A stretch of DNA of 34,643 bases from Fimbriimonadaceae bacterium (lineage in GTDB: Bacteria; Armatimonadota; Fimbriimonadia; Fimbriimonadales; Fimbriimonadaceae): NCBI GenBank assembly GCA_023957775.1, contig JAMLGR010000022.1:1-34643 (forward strand). The letters run 5' to 3'. This document shows, piece by piece, positions 23,792 through 31,518 of this stretch. Position numbers and translations under genes: made by a program. The notes below the pieces were generated by a model, which saw only the letters and a program-made list of their open reading frames with translations, made no database searches and was not told where the DNA came from. Within the stretch, counting starts at the first letter, position 1; each line of letters opens with the position of its first letter.

Positions 23792-24583
23792 CTACCTCAA
23801 ACCAAGAAGCGGCAGCAGCTCTCGAAGGTCCCCGATCACCGCGTCCGGGTGTGGGGCGTCGACGGGCTTCTCCTCGGGCCGGGGCGAATCGCCGTCGGCA
23901 CTGGGCGGAACGTCCGACGCGCGCCGCACCCAGACGGCGTGCCACCCGGCCTCGAGGGCGGGGCGGACGTCGTGGCCGTAGCTGTTGCCGACAAACAGGA
24001 TCTGGTGCGGCTCGCAACCCACCGCCTCCCGCGCCCGCTCGAAGACGGCCGGCACGGGCTTGCCCTCGCCCATCTCCCCCTCGATGAACACGTGGTCGAA
24101 GAACTCCTCGATGCCGAGGGTCGCCAGCTCTTGGCGCTGCACGTCGGCGGGACCGTTCGTGATCACCCCCAACGGATAGTGCTTGCGCAGGCGCTCCAAC
24201 ACGCCCCTCACCCCGTCGAACAAGGCCAACGCTTCGTCGCGGGCCTGGCCGTACGCCTCTCCCAGGCGCTCGGCGAGCGCCGCATCCTCGATGCCGCCTT
24301 CGGCGAGCGCGAGCCGCATCTGCTCGGCCCGCGTGGGTCCCCCGCTCTTGAGATACACCGGATACCACGCCGAATCCTTGAGCGCGGGCCCGAACTTGCG
24401 GAAGGCTCTGGCCCACAGCGAGAGCATCTGCTCCACGCCGACTCCGGCGGGCCGGTGCGCTTCGAACGCCCGGCGCAGGCCGATCTTGCACGCGTCCCAG
24501 TACGCGCACAAGGTGTCGTCCAGGTCGAAATAGATGGCGCGCACGTCGCCCAGCGGCGCGGGCTCGGGGGATCGGGCGGTCAT
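23792..24583 (-). CDS. HAD-superfamily hydrolase (subfamily IA)
   Basis: The 263-residue product has the HAD motifs in order: motif I IYFDLDDTL (nucleophile Asp20, acid/base Asp22), a helical cap with KIGLRRAFEAHRPAG, motif II PLGVITNGPADVQRQEL, motif III Lys in GKPVPAVFERA, and motif IV ILFVGNSYGHDVRPALEAG. These enzymes are usually small-molecule phosphatases; the substrate cannot be told. The G-N-S replaces the usual G-D-x first position of motif IV, with the later Asp in G-H-D available. The ATG shares one base with the trpS stop (TGATG), so it is the last gene of the lysA operon. Confidence 0.88.
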   Translation of the reverse strand: MTARSPEPAPLGDVRAIYFDLDDTLCAYWDACKIGLRRAFEAHRPAGVGVEQMLSLWARAFRKFGPALKDSAWYPVYLKSGGPTRAEQMRLALAEGGIEDAALAERLGEAYGQARDEALALFDGVRGVLERLRKHYPLGVITNGPADVQRQELATLGIEEFFDHVFIEGEMGEGKPVPAVFERAREAVGCEPHQILFVGNSYGHDVRPALEAGWHAVWVRRASDVPPSADGDSPRPEEKPVDAPHPDAVIGDLRELLPLLGLR

Positions 24584-25587
24584 CAGCTCAGTCCCATCGC
24601 CGCGCGCACCTCGGCCATCGTCTTGGCGGCGAACTCGCGGGCCTCGCCCGCTCCCTCCTGGAGAATCTGCTCCACGGTCGCGTCGTCCAACTGGCTGCGC
24701 CGCTCGCGAATCGGCCGAAGCGTCTCGTTGATCGCCTCGATCAGCTCGCGTTTGTTCTGCATGCACCCGCGCTCGCCGCGCCGATCCTCCTCCCACTGCT
24801 GCTCCCAGTTCGGGGAGTAGATCTTCAGGTACTGGCACACGGCGCAGCCTTCGGGGATTCCGGGATCGGTCAGGCGCAGTTTGGTGGGCGTCGTGAACGC
24901 GTTCTTGATCTTCGCGGCGGTCTCGTCCTCGGTCTCGTTCAGGTAGATGCAGTTGCCGTACGACTTGGACATCTTCCGCAGGTGTCCGTTCTCGTCGGCG
25001 TCGAGCCCGGGAAGCTTGGATCGCAGCTCGTCCTCCAAGATGATGTTCGCGAACTCGGGAAACACCTCCCCGTACAGGCGGTTGAAGCGACGCCCGATCT
25101 CCCGCGACACCTCGAGGTGGGGCGCCTGGTCCTTGCCCACGGGCACCCCGAACGGCTTGTACAACAGGATGTCCGCCGCCTGGAGGACCGGATAGCCCAA
25201 CAGGCCGTACGATTCGCGCTCCACGCCGACGGTCTGCGCCTTCTCCTTGTAGGTGGGAACCCGCTCGAGCCACCCCAGCGGGGTGACCATGCTGAGCAGA
25301 AGGTGCAACTCGGCGTGCTCCTTCACGTGCGACTGGATGAACACGGTCGACCGCTCCGGGTCGATGCCCGCCGCGAGGTAGTCCTTGGCCACCTCGCGGG
25401 CGTTGGCCGCGATCGCCGAGGGGTCCTCCGCCATGGTTGTGAGCGCGTGCCAATCCACGACGCAGCAGTACAGCTTGTACTCGTCCTGCAGGGCCACCCA
25501 GTTGCGCAGGGCACCCTCGTAGTTCCCGATGTGAAGCTTCGGGTTGGTGGGCTGCATGCCGCTGAGAAGTCGTCTTTGCTCGCTCAT
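24583..25587 (-). CDS. trpS: Tryptophanyl-tRNA synthetase
   Basis: Class I aminoacyl-tRNA synthetase that charges tRNA-Trp. The 334-residue product has the family length. The HIGH-type motif is KLHIGNYEG (His19-Asn22) after LLSGMQPT, and the KMSKS motif is RKMSKSYGNC near residue 205. DWHALTT and YPVLQAADILLYK are tryptophan-pocket signatures. The ATG at 25587 follows the stop of the M50 protease gene by one base, and the stop overlaps the HAD gene by one base, so translation is probably coupled through the operon. Confidence 0.97.
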   Translation of the reverse strand: MSEQRRLLSGMQPTNPKLHIGNYEGALRNWVALQDEYKLYCCVVDWHALTTMAEDPSAIAANAREVAKDYLAAGIDPERSTVFIQSHVKEHAELHLLLSMVTPLGWLERVPTYKEKAQTVGVERESYGLLGYPVLQAADILLYKPFGVPVGKDQAPHLEVSREIGRRFNRLYGEVFPEFANIILEDELRSKLPGLDADENGHLRKMSKSYGNCIYLNETEDETAAKIKNAFTTPTKLRLTDPGIPEGCAVCQYLKIYSPNWEQQWEEDRRGERGCMQNKRELIEAINETLRPIRERRSQLDDATVEQILQEGAGEAREFAAKTMAEVRAAMGLS

Positions 25588-25588
25588 A

Positions 25589-26254
25589 TCAGAAGGGGAC
25601 GCCTGTGAAGAACCGAAAGGTCGCGCGCACGGCCGGGAAGATCACCGCCCCGAGGATCGGCGTTCCGCTGAACTGCCCGATCAGGATCAGGGCGATCAGG
25701 GCCGTCGTTCCCACGCGGCGGTTCCAGATGTACCACCTCACCCGGGTGGGCTCGGGGAGGAACGTGCCGAGCAACCAGTGGCCGTCCAGCGGCCCAAGGG
25801 GGACGAGGTTGAAGAAGCACAGCGAGAGGTTGATCAATACGCCGTAGGTGAAGAGATCTATCAGGAACAGGGCCGCGCCGCCCGCGTGTTGGAGCCCCCC
25901 CGCCACGCCCAACCGAAGGAACACGGCCCACACGGCCGCCTGAAGGACGTTCGATATCGGGCCGGCCGCGACCGCCGCGAAGAAGTCCCATCGCGGGTTC
26001 TTCATCTTGCGGGGGTCCATCGGGGCCGGCCGTCCCCAGCCGATGCCGAAGCCGGTCAGCGACGTGAAGAAGATCATCATCGTCCCGAGCGGCTCGAAGT
26101 GCTTCGTGAGGTTGAGGGTGACGCGTCCGTACATCGCCGGCGTGGGGTCGCCCGCCGCGTCCGCCATCTTGCAGTGCGCGTACTCGTGGAGGCCGATCGC
26201 CAAGAAGATCACGATGGCGATCGCCGCGATCGTTTCGGGAGGGGGAATGTTCAA
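25589..26254 (-). CDS. Site-2 protease family (M50) membrane metallopeptidase
   Basis: The 221-residue product is an integral membrane zinc protease of the compact, SpoIVFB/YwhC-like type without a PDZ domain. The zinc-binding HEYAH lies at residues 23-27 within the first membrane helix, and the third ligand is in NLVPLGPLDGHWLL, the N-x-x-P-x-x-x-x-D-G motif. These proteins often sit next to trpS in bacteria. The start is a TTG at 26254 overlapping the lysA stop by 4 bases (TTGA), which fits both coupling and the normal N-terminus. Its substrate is unknown. Confidence 0.92.
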   Translation of the reverse strand: MNIPPPETIAAIAIVIFLAIGLHEYAHCKMADAAGDPTPAMYGRVTLNLTKHFEPLGTMMIFFTSLTGFGIGWGRPAPMDPRKMKNPRWDFFAAVAAGPISNVLQAAVWAVFLRLGVAGGLQHAGGAALFLIDLFTYGVLINLSLCFFNLVPLGPLDGHWLLGTFLPEPTRVRWYIWNRRVGTTALIALILIGQFSGTPILGAVIFPAVRATFRFFTGVPF

Positions 26255-27585
26255 GCGGGGCTCTCCAAATCGTCCGGGACGGTCTCGCGCGCGAACATCT
26301 CGTCCCACGCATCGCGCCTCTGGACGACGGTGCGCGTTCCATCCGGCCGCAGCAGCACCGTCGCGGGCCTTGGATACCGGTTGTAGTTGCTCGCCATCGA
26401 CGCGTTGTACGCGCCGGTGCAGAGGACCTGCAGCAGGTCGCCCGCGGCCAGGTCGGCGGGCAGCGAGACGTCTTCGAAGAGCTGGTCCGTCTCGCAGTGC
26501 TTGCCGCTCACGGTAAAGGGCGCCTCCGGAAGGGCCACCCCGGGACGGTCTGGCGTTCGCGCGACGCGCTCGACCGTGTACTTCGCGCCGTAGAGCGCGG
26601 GACGGGGGTTCTCGCTCAGCCCGCCGTCGACGCCTGCGTACGTGCGGGTGCGACCCTCGCCGATGGGGACGGTCTTCACGACGCCCACGGTGTAGAGGGT
26701 GACGCCCGACTCGGCCACCAAGCTGCGGCCAGGCTCGTGCACCAGCAGGGGCTCGAGACCGGAGCCCTCCAATCCGGCGCGCACCGCGCCGGCGACGAGC
26801 TGGCAGTACGGCTGCACGTCCATAGGTTCGTGGTCGTCGAGGTAGCGCACGCCCAGTCCGCCTCCGACATTGAGCGTGCGCGTCTCGTACTTCAACTCCG
26901 CCTTCATCCGGGCCGCGAACCGCGCAAGCGTTTCTCCACCCGAGCGTTGCGCCTCGGGGTCGAGCAGTTGGGAGCCGACATGGCAATGGAAACCCGCCAC
27001 GTCCAGACCGAGTTCCAGGCACCGGGCAAGGGCCCGCTCGGCCGAGCCGTCGGCGATGTTGAAGCCGAACTTGGTGTCGGCCTGGCCCGTGGAGATCTTG
27101 TGGTGGGTCACGGGGTCCACTCCGGGGGCGAGCCGCAGCACGCACTCGGGCCGGACGCCCAACTCCCGCGCAAGGGTGTGGACCGCTTCGATCTCACCGA
27201 AATGGTCGATCACGATCTGCCCGATTCCCGATGCGAGCGCGAAGCGGAGTTCGCCGAGAGACTTGTTGTTGCCGTGAAGGTGGCACCGCGACGCCGGCAC
27301 CCCGGCCGCGAGCGCGCCGCGCAGCTCGCCTTCGCTGGCGACATCGACGAGGCAGCCTTCCGCGTGCGCGATGGCGAGCACCGCGAGCGTCCCGTTGGCC
27401 TTCGACGCGAACGCGACCTCGGTGCGCGGGTACGAAGCCTCCAAGGCGCTGCGGTAGGCGCGGATGCGAGCGCGGAAGTGGCGCTCGTCCAGCACGTACA
27501 ACGGCGTCCCAAACTCGGCCGCCAACGCGCGGGCAACCGGTTCCGACAAACGGAACCGCGTGTCCAGGCGAGGGGAACTGAGCAT
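26251..27585 (-). CDS. lysA: Diaminopimelate decarboxylase
   Basis: Converts meso-diaminopimelate to lysine with pyridoxal phosphate. The 444-residue product has the PLP-lysine Lys62 in VAFASKANG, HLHGNNKS, the glycine-rich phosphate loop VGGGLGVRY, and the substrate-side Cys in GKHCETDQLFEDV, all typical of fold-type III diaminopimelate decarboxylases. The ATG at 27585 lies 7 nt after CATAAT and gives the normal N-terminus. Upstream in-frame codons would extend into the divergent dxr gene. It is the first gene of a four-gene minus-strand operon. Confidence 0.96.
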   Translation of the reverse strand: MLSSPRLDTRFRLSEPVARALAAEFGTPLYVLDERHFRARIRAYRSALEASYPRTEVAFASKANGTLAVLAIAHAEGCLVDVASEGELRGALAAGVPASRCHLHGNNKSLGELRFALASGIGQIVIDHFGEIEAVHTLARELGVRPECVLRLAPGVDPVTHHKISTGQADTKFGFNIADGSAERALARCLELGLDVAGFHCHVGSQLLDPEAQRSGGETLARFAARMKAELKYETRTLNVGGGLGVRYLDDHEPMDVQPYCQLVAGAVRAGLEGSGLEPLLVHEPGRSLVAESGVTLYTVGVVKTVPIGEGRTRTYAGVDGGLSENPRPALYGAKYTVERVARTPDRPGVALPEAPFTVSGKHCETDQLFEDVSLPADLAAGDLLQVLCTGAYNASMASNYNRYPRPATVLLRPDGTRTVVQRRDAWDEMFARETVPDDLESPA

Positions 27586-27652
27586 GGAGAGGATTATGGC
27601 AGGGAACGGGAGTCGGGAATCGGGAATCGGGAACGGTAACATCCCTGCTGTG
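27583..27652. promoter_or_regulatory. Divergent leaderless promoter pair (lysA / dxr) around a heptamer array
   Basis: Minus strand: CATAAT (27598-27593), 7 nt, ATG of lysA at 27585. Plus strand: TAACAT (27637-27642), 7 nt, GTG of dxr at 27650. The whole space between the two -10 hexamers is filled by the heptamer array at 27608-27635, so both -35 regions lie inside it. This is the one clear case of an array between two start codons rather than next to a stop. Confidence 0.65.
27608..27635. repeat. Heptamer array in the lysA-dxr divergent promoter
   Basis: GGGAGTC, GGGAATC, GGGAATC and GGGAACG are in 7-bp register, preceded by a 6-bp degenerate copy. They occupy the -35 positions of both divergent promoters. 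Confidence 0.88.
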
Positions 27653-28759
27653 AAACGGATCGTGGTTTTGGGCTCGACGGGCAGCATCGGGCGCCAGACC
27701 CTCGATATCGTCCGCCGGCATCCGGACCGCCTCCAGCTCGTGGGGCTCGCGGCGGGCTCGAACGCCGAGGCGCTGCTGGCCCAGGGCGGGGAGTGGCCGG
27801 GGGTGCGGTTGGCGCTCCATGCGCCCCACCCCGATCTTCCCAGCGGCATGGAAGCCCTCGTCGAGATGGCGACCGCCCCCGATGTGGACCTCGTGGTGGT
27901 GGCGGTGGCCGGCGTGATCGGGCTGCTGCCCACGGTCGAGGCCATCCGTGCGGGCAAGCAGATCGCGCTGGCGAGCAAGGAGGTTCTGGTTGCGGCGGGC
28001 GAGTGGGTGATGCCGCTCGTTCGCGAGCACGGAGTCGTGTTGACGCCGATCGATTCCGAACACAGCGCCCTCTTCCAGTGCCTCCAGGGCTATCGTCCCG
28101 ACCAGGTGGACGAGCTGATCCTCACGGCGAGCGGCGGACCGTTCCGCGGCTGGACGCGCGCGCAACTCGAGGCCGTGACCGTGGAGCAGGCCCTGAACCA
28201 CCCCACGTGGCGCATGGGCGGGAAGATCACGATCGACAGCGCCACGATGATGAACAAGGGGCTGGAAACGGTGGAGGCGCGATGGTTGTTCGACGTGCCC
28301 GTCGACCGCGTGCGCATTGTCGTCCACCCGCAGAGCATCGTGCACTCGTTCGCCCGGCTCAACGACGGAAGCGTGCTCGGCCAACTCGGCTGGCCAGAGA
28401 TGCGCCTCCCGATCCAGATCGCCCTGCTGCATCCCGAGCGCAAACCCAACGACCTGCCTCCATGGAACCCGGTCGACACGCCCACGCTCACCTTCGAATC
28501 GCTAGACGAGTCCACGTTCCGCTCTCCCTCGCTGGCCCGAGAGAGCGTTCGGATCGGCGGCACGATGCCGTGCGCGATGAACGCCGCCAACGAATGGGCG
28601 GCCAACGCGTTCCTGGAAGGCCGCGTCCGGTTCCTCCAAATCCCGGAGATTGTGGAATCGGTGATGGAACGGCACGAACCCTGCCCCGTGACCCTTGAGG
28701 CCCTTCTGGAAACAGACCGGTGGGCGCGCCAGACCGCAGAGGACCGTGCCGAATGTTGA
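27650..28759 (+). CDS. dxr: 1-deoxy-D-xylulose 5-phosphate reductoisomerase
   Basis: Second enzyme of the MEP isoprenoid pathway: NADPH-dependent conversion of DXP to MEP. The 369-residue product has the NADPH loop VLGSTGSIGRQTL, LASKEVLVAAGEW, the substrate/metal residues in PIDSEHSALFQ, TASGGPFRGW, the flexible-loop segment NHPTWRMGGKITIDSATMMNKGLE and HPQSIVHSF. The start is a GTG at 27650, set by TAACAT plus 7 nt and by the family N-terminus. rseP follows after a repeat-filled 161-bp gap; dxr-rseP is a common bacterial gene order. Confidence 0.97.
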   Translation: MKRIVVLGSTGSIGRQTLDIVRRHPDRLQLVGLAAGSNAEALLAQGGEWPGVRLALHAPHPDLPSGMEALVEMATAPDVDLVVVAVAGVIGLLPTVEAIRAGKQIALASKEVLVAAGEWVMPLVREHGVVLTPIDSEHSALFQCLQGYRPDQVDELILTASGGPFRGWTRAQLEAVTVEQALNHPTWRMGGKITIDSATMMNKGLETVEARWLFDVPVDRVRIVVHPQSIVHSFARLNDGSVLGQLGWPEMRLPIQIALLHPERKPNDLPPWNPVDTPTLTFESLDESTFRSPSLARESVRIGGTMPCAMNAANEWAANAFLEGRVRFLQIPEIVESVMERHEPCPVTLEALLETDRWARQTAEDRAEC

Positions 28760-28767
28760 GACCCCCA

Positions 28768-28880
28768 TTGAGCCCGTTACGTGAAACCCTCCGCGCCTCT
28801 GCGCCTCTGCGTGAGACCCCCATTGCGCCCTTTGCGTGAAACCCATTGCGCTTCTGCGTGAAACCCTCCGCGCCTCGCCA
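28768..28880. repeat. Imperfect tandem repeat in the dxr-rseP gap
   Basis: The gap 28760-28920 has no gene. It holds four imperfect copies of a short unit built on GCGTGAAACCC, CATTGCGC and CCTCCGCGCCTCTGCG (GTGAAACCC or a variant at 28781, 28811, 28836 and 28858). Similar sequences occur between genes in many unrelated bacteria and give spurious A-E-A-Q-R-R peptides; that comparison is from memory. After it, GAAGGAG (28901-28907) lies 13 nt before the rseP ATG, far for a ribosome binding site. Confidence 0.75.
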
Positions 28881-28920
28881 CCCGAAACCAAATGCCCCTC
28901 GAAGGAGTTATGAGTAGAGC

Positions 28921-30009
28921 ATGCTGATCGTTCTCACCGCCGTCACGTTCCTTGTGATGATCTCCCTGCTGGTCGCCGCCCACGAGTACGGCCATTTCCT
29001 GTTCGCACGCCTGTGCGGGATGGGGGTCGAGGAGTTCTCAATCGGGTTTGGCAAGGGGAAGTGGGTCTACAAGGTCAAAGACGGCACCGAGTTCACGGTT
29101 CGCCCGCTTCCGCTGGGAGGCTTCGTCCGGATCAAGGGCATGGTGCCCGAGGAGGACGGCAGCGAAGTGGACATCCCCGGCGGCTTCTACAGCAAGCCCC
29201 CTGCGCAGCGCCTGCTCGTGCTGTTCGCCGGGCCGTTGTTCAGCATCCTGGCGGGCGTGCTGATCCTGATCGGCCTGTTCCTCAGCGTTCCGCGGCATCC
29301 GCTCAACGAGCCGGTGCTCGGAATGGTGCTCGAGGGCAAGCCCGCGGCGCAGGCCGGACTCCAAGAGGGCGACCGCATCCTCTCCGTGGACGGACAGCCG
29401 GTGACGACTTGGTACCAGCTCGTCTCCTCCGTGCGCGACAAGCCGGATCAGAAGCTGGCGTTCGTCGTGGACCGCGCCGGCAAGCGCTTCGAGACGTCGG
29501 TGAAGACCTATGTGAACGACAAAGAGACGCCGGTCCTCGGTCCCGACTTGGAGCCCACCAACGAGCGGAAGAAGCAGGCGATGATCGGCGCGGCTCCCTC
29601 GGCGCGTCGGAGCACGGTGCCCGAAGCCGTCGGCGAGGCCGTCGTGTTCCCGTTCGAGATGGCGGGGGGCATGGTGCATGCATTCACCTCGACCAAACGC
29701 TTCAAGGAGGAAATCGGCGGCCCGATCTCGATCGTCACCGCGACGAGCGAGCAGGTGCAGCGCGGTGTGGCCGACGTGATCCTGTTGGCGGGCCTGCTGA
29801 GCATCTCGCTGGGCATCTTCAACCTCCTGCCCATCCCCGGCTTCCTCGACGGCGGGCAGATGGTCGTGGCGTTCATGGAGCTGCTGCGCGGAGGCCGCCG
29901 CCTGAGCATGCGGACGCAGTCCTACCTCTCCGGTCTCGGCTTCACGATACTGGTCGTGCTGATCGTCAGCGTGTTCGCCGTCGATATTGGAAGGTTGGGA
30001 GGCAGGTAG
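28921..30009 (+). CDS. rseP: RIP metalloprotease RseP (site-2 protease)
   Basis: Membrane zinc protease that cleaves anti-sigma factors or other membrane proteins within the bilayer. The 362-residue product has HEYGH at residues 21-25 in the first membrane helix, the conserved beta segment FSIGFGKGKW and LPLGGFVRIKGM, a single PDZ domain at about residues 130-205 (GMVLEGKPAAQAGLQEGDRI), and the third zinc ligand in NLLPIPGFLDGGQM. At least three membrane helices are visible. Its position after dxr is the usual one. The ATG at 28921 gives the standard N-terminus; the start signal is unclear (SD 13 nt away, TATGAG 6 nt away). A heptamer array begins 3 nt after the stop. Confidence 0.96.
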   Translation: MLIVLTAVTFLVMISLLVAAHEYGHFLFARLCGMGVEEFSIGFGKGKWVYKVKDGTEFTVRPLPLGGFVRIKGMVPEEDGSEVDIPGGFYSKPPAQRLLVLFAGPLFSILAGVLILIGLFLSVPRHPLNEPVLGMVLEGKPAAQAGLQEGDRILSVDGQPVTTWYQLVSSVRDKPDQKLAFVVDRAGKRFETSVKTYVNDKETPVLGPDLEPTNERKKQAMIGAAPSARRSTVPEAVGEAVVFPFEMAGGMVHAFTSTKRFKEEIGGPISIVTATSEQVQRGVADVILLAGLLSISLGIFNLLPIPGFLDGGQMVVAFMELLRGGRRLSMRTQSYLSGLGFTILVVLIVSVFAVDIGRLGGR

Positions 30010-30012
30010 CCC

Positions 30013-30040
30013 GCCTCACGCCTCACGCTTCACGCTTCAC
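30013..30040. repeat. Heptamer array (GCCTCAC x2, GCTTCAC x2)
   Basis: Four 7-bp words in register begin 3 nt after the rseP stop and run to 2 nt before the -10-like CACAAT (30043-30048) of the next gene. On the minus strand they read GTGAAGC and GTGAGGC, a GC-ended variant of the G-NNNN-TC frame. Confidence 0.85.
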
Positions 30041-30042
30041 GC

Positions 30043-30057
30043 CACAATAACACCATG
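30043..30057 (+). promoter_or_regulatory. -10-like element, leaderless start of the TauE-type gene
   Basis: CACAAT at 30043-30048, then 6 nt, then ATG at 30055, without Shine-Dalgarno. The hexamer is weaker than others here but the spacing is the same. Confidence 0.5.
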
Positions 30058-30414
30058 CAGATCGTGTGGTATGCGCTGATTGGCGCCGTTGCGGGAGTGG
30101 GCGGGGGGTTCTTCGGCATCGGAGGGGGCGTGATCATCGTGCCAGCCATGATCCTCCTGTTGGGGTTCGACCAGAAGCTCGCGCAAGGCACGTCTCTGGT
30201 GGCCCTGCTCGCGCCCGTCGGTCTGCTGGGCTTGATCAACTACTACCAGGAGGGCAAGGCCAACCTCGTGGCGGGGGCGTGGATCGCCGTGTTCTTCTTC
30301 ATCGGCGCGTTCTTCGGATCCAAAATCGCCCTCAACGTGGATGAAACGCTGCTCCGGCGCATCTTCTCTGTGTTCCTCTTCCTCGTGGCCTTGCAGATGT
30401 TCTTCAAGAAGTAG
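30055..30414 (+). CDS. Half-size sulfite exporter TauE/SafE family membrane protein
   Basis: The 119-residue product starts with the TauE/SafE signature GAVAGVGGGFFGIGGGVIIVPAM and has four membrane segments. Full-length TauE/SafE proteins have about 250 residues and two such halves in inverted topology. This one has a single half with a natural Lys-Lys C-terminus, so it would have to dimerise. Single-half TauE proteins are known in bacteria, so it is probably not truncated. The substrate cannot be told (sulfite, sulfoacetate or another organic anion). It is followed after 20 bp by an oxidoreductase gene with its own -10. Confidence 0.88.
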   Translation: MQIVWYALIGAVAGVGGGFFGIGGGVIIVPAMILLLGFDQKLAQGTSLVALLAPVGLLGLINYYQEGKANLVAGAWIAVFFFIGAFFGSKIALNVDETLLRRIFSVFLFLVALQMFFKK

Positions 30415-30422
30415 GAGGCGGG

Positions 30423-30437
30423 CATAATGAACCCATG
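30423..30437 (+). promoter_or_regulatory. -10 element giving a leaderless start
   Basis: CATAAT at 30423-30428, 6 nt, ATG at 30435, inside the 20-bp gap after the TauE-type gene. Confidence 0.6.
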
Positions 30438-31430
30438 CTTCGCGTGGGAATCCTCGGCGCCGGCGGAATGGGAAACGTCCATGCGCGGCAGTACCGGAAG
30501 ATGCCGGATGTCGATCTGGTCTTCTTCGACCCGGACGAGGCGCGGCGGGCCAAATTCCAAACGACCTGGCAGTGCGCTCCCGTCGATTCCGAAGAGGACG
30601 TGCTTCGCGGGTGCGACGTCGTGGACGTCTGCCTCCCCACCGATCGCCACCTCGAGTACGGGCTGAAGGCGATCTCCGAGGGCAAGGCGGTGTTCTTGGA
30701 GAAGCCGATGGCGGGCTCGCTCGACGACGCCGCCCAACTCATCGAAGCCGCCGACCGCGCGGGAGTTCCGATGATGCCCGGCCAGGTGGTCCGGTTCTTC
30801 CCCGAGTACCGAGAGGGACGCCGCATGGTGGTCGAGGGCGCCGTGGGCCGGCCCGCCGCCGCCCGCACGCGCAGAGGCGGACTCGCCCCGATGGGCGGAG
30901 CGGAGAACTGGTTCATGGACCACTCGCGTTCGGGCGGGGTGCTGCTGGACCTTGCCGTGCACGATTTCGACTGGCTGCGGTGGACCTTGGGAGAGGTGGA
31001 CTCCCTCTACGCCCGAAGCCTGGGCGCGACGACGGGGAAGGGGCCCGACTACGGCCTCACCACGATGAGCTTCGAATCGGGGGCCGTGGCGCACGTCGAG
31101 TCGACCTGGATGGACCCGTCGGGCTCTCGAACCACGTTCGAGGTGTGCGGGAGCGCAGGCATGATCGAATTCGACAGCCGCAATACGCCGACCGTGCGCA
31201 CCCACCTCGCGCCCCCGAAGGAGGGCGATCCCCCGCGACGGGGCGGCAACGAGGCCCCCCTGACTCCGACCGACGATCCCTACTACCGCCAGCTCAAGGG
31301 GTTTCTGGACGCCGTGCGCAGCGGCACCCCGCCCCCGGTGAGCGGCTACGATGGCTTCATGGCCGTCAGCCTGGGCTTGGCCGCGCTGGAGAGCGCCCGC
31401 ACCGGCAAAGTCGTCGTACCCGCAAGGTAG
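30435..31430 (+). CDS. Gfo/Idh/MocA family oxidoreductase
   Basis: NAD(P)-dependent dehydrogenase of sugars, inositols or related polyols. The 331-residue product begins with a Rossmann loop (LRVGILGAGGMGNVHARQY), followed by DVVDVCLPTDRHLEY and KAVFLEKPMAGSLDDAAQLIEAA, which carries the conserved E-K-P of the family. The C-terminal beta-sheet domain has GGVLLDLAVHDFDWLRW, with the His-Asp pair near the active site. The exact substrate is unknown. A heptamer array begins 6 nt after the stop. Confidence 0.93.
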   Translation: MLRVGILGAGGMGNVHARQYRKMPDVDLVFFDPDEARRAKFQTTWQCAPVDSEEDVLRGCDVVDVCLPTDRHLEYGLKAISEGKAVFLEKPMAGSLDDAAQLIEAADRAGVPMMPGQVVRFFPEYREGRRMVVEGAVGRPAAARTRRGGLAPMGGAENWFMDHSRSGGVLLDLAVHDFDWLRWTLGEVDSLYARSLGATTGKGPDYGLTTMSFESGAVAHVESTWMDPSGSRTTFEVCGSAGMIEFDSRNTPTVRTHLAPPKEGDPPRRGGNEAPLTPTDDPYYRQLKGFLDAVRSGTPPPVSGYDGFMAVSLGLAALESARTGKVVVPAR

Positions 31431-31436
31431 GAGCCC

Positions 31437-31508
31437 GACAAACGACAAAGGGAATCGGGAGACGGGAATCGGGAATCGGGAATCGGGAGTCGGCGGGAGA
31501 CGGGAATC
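31437..31508. repeat. Mixed heptamer array (GACAAAC then GGGAATC words)
   Basis: The array begins 6 nt after the oxidoreductase stop with GACAAAC and then switches to GGGAATC, GGGAGAC, GGGAATC (x3) and GGGAGTC. It continues with degenerate copies to 31508, a few bases before the TTGACA of the next promoter. Two word types of opposite orientation meet in one array, which links them as one family. Confidence 0.9.
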
Positions 31509-31518
31509 GGGGGTGGGG

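Noticed and set aside
28760-28920. Small gene between dxr and rseP
   Set aside because: Open frames here are translations of the imperfect GCGTGAAACCC repeat; there is no start signal or domain.
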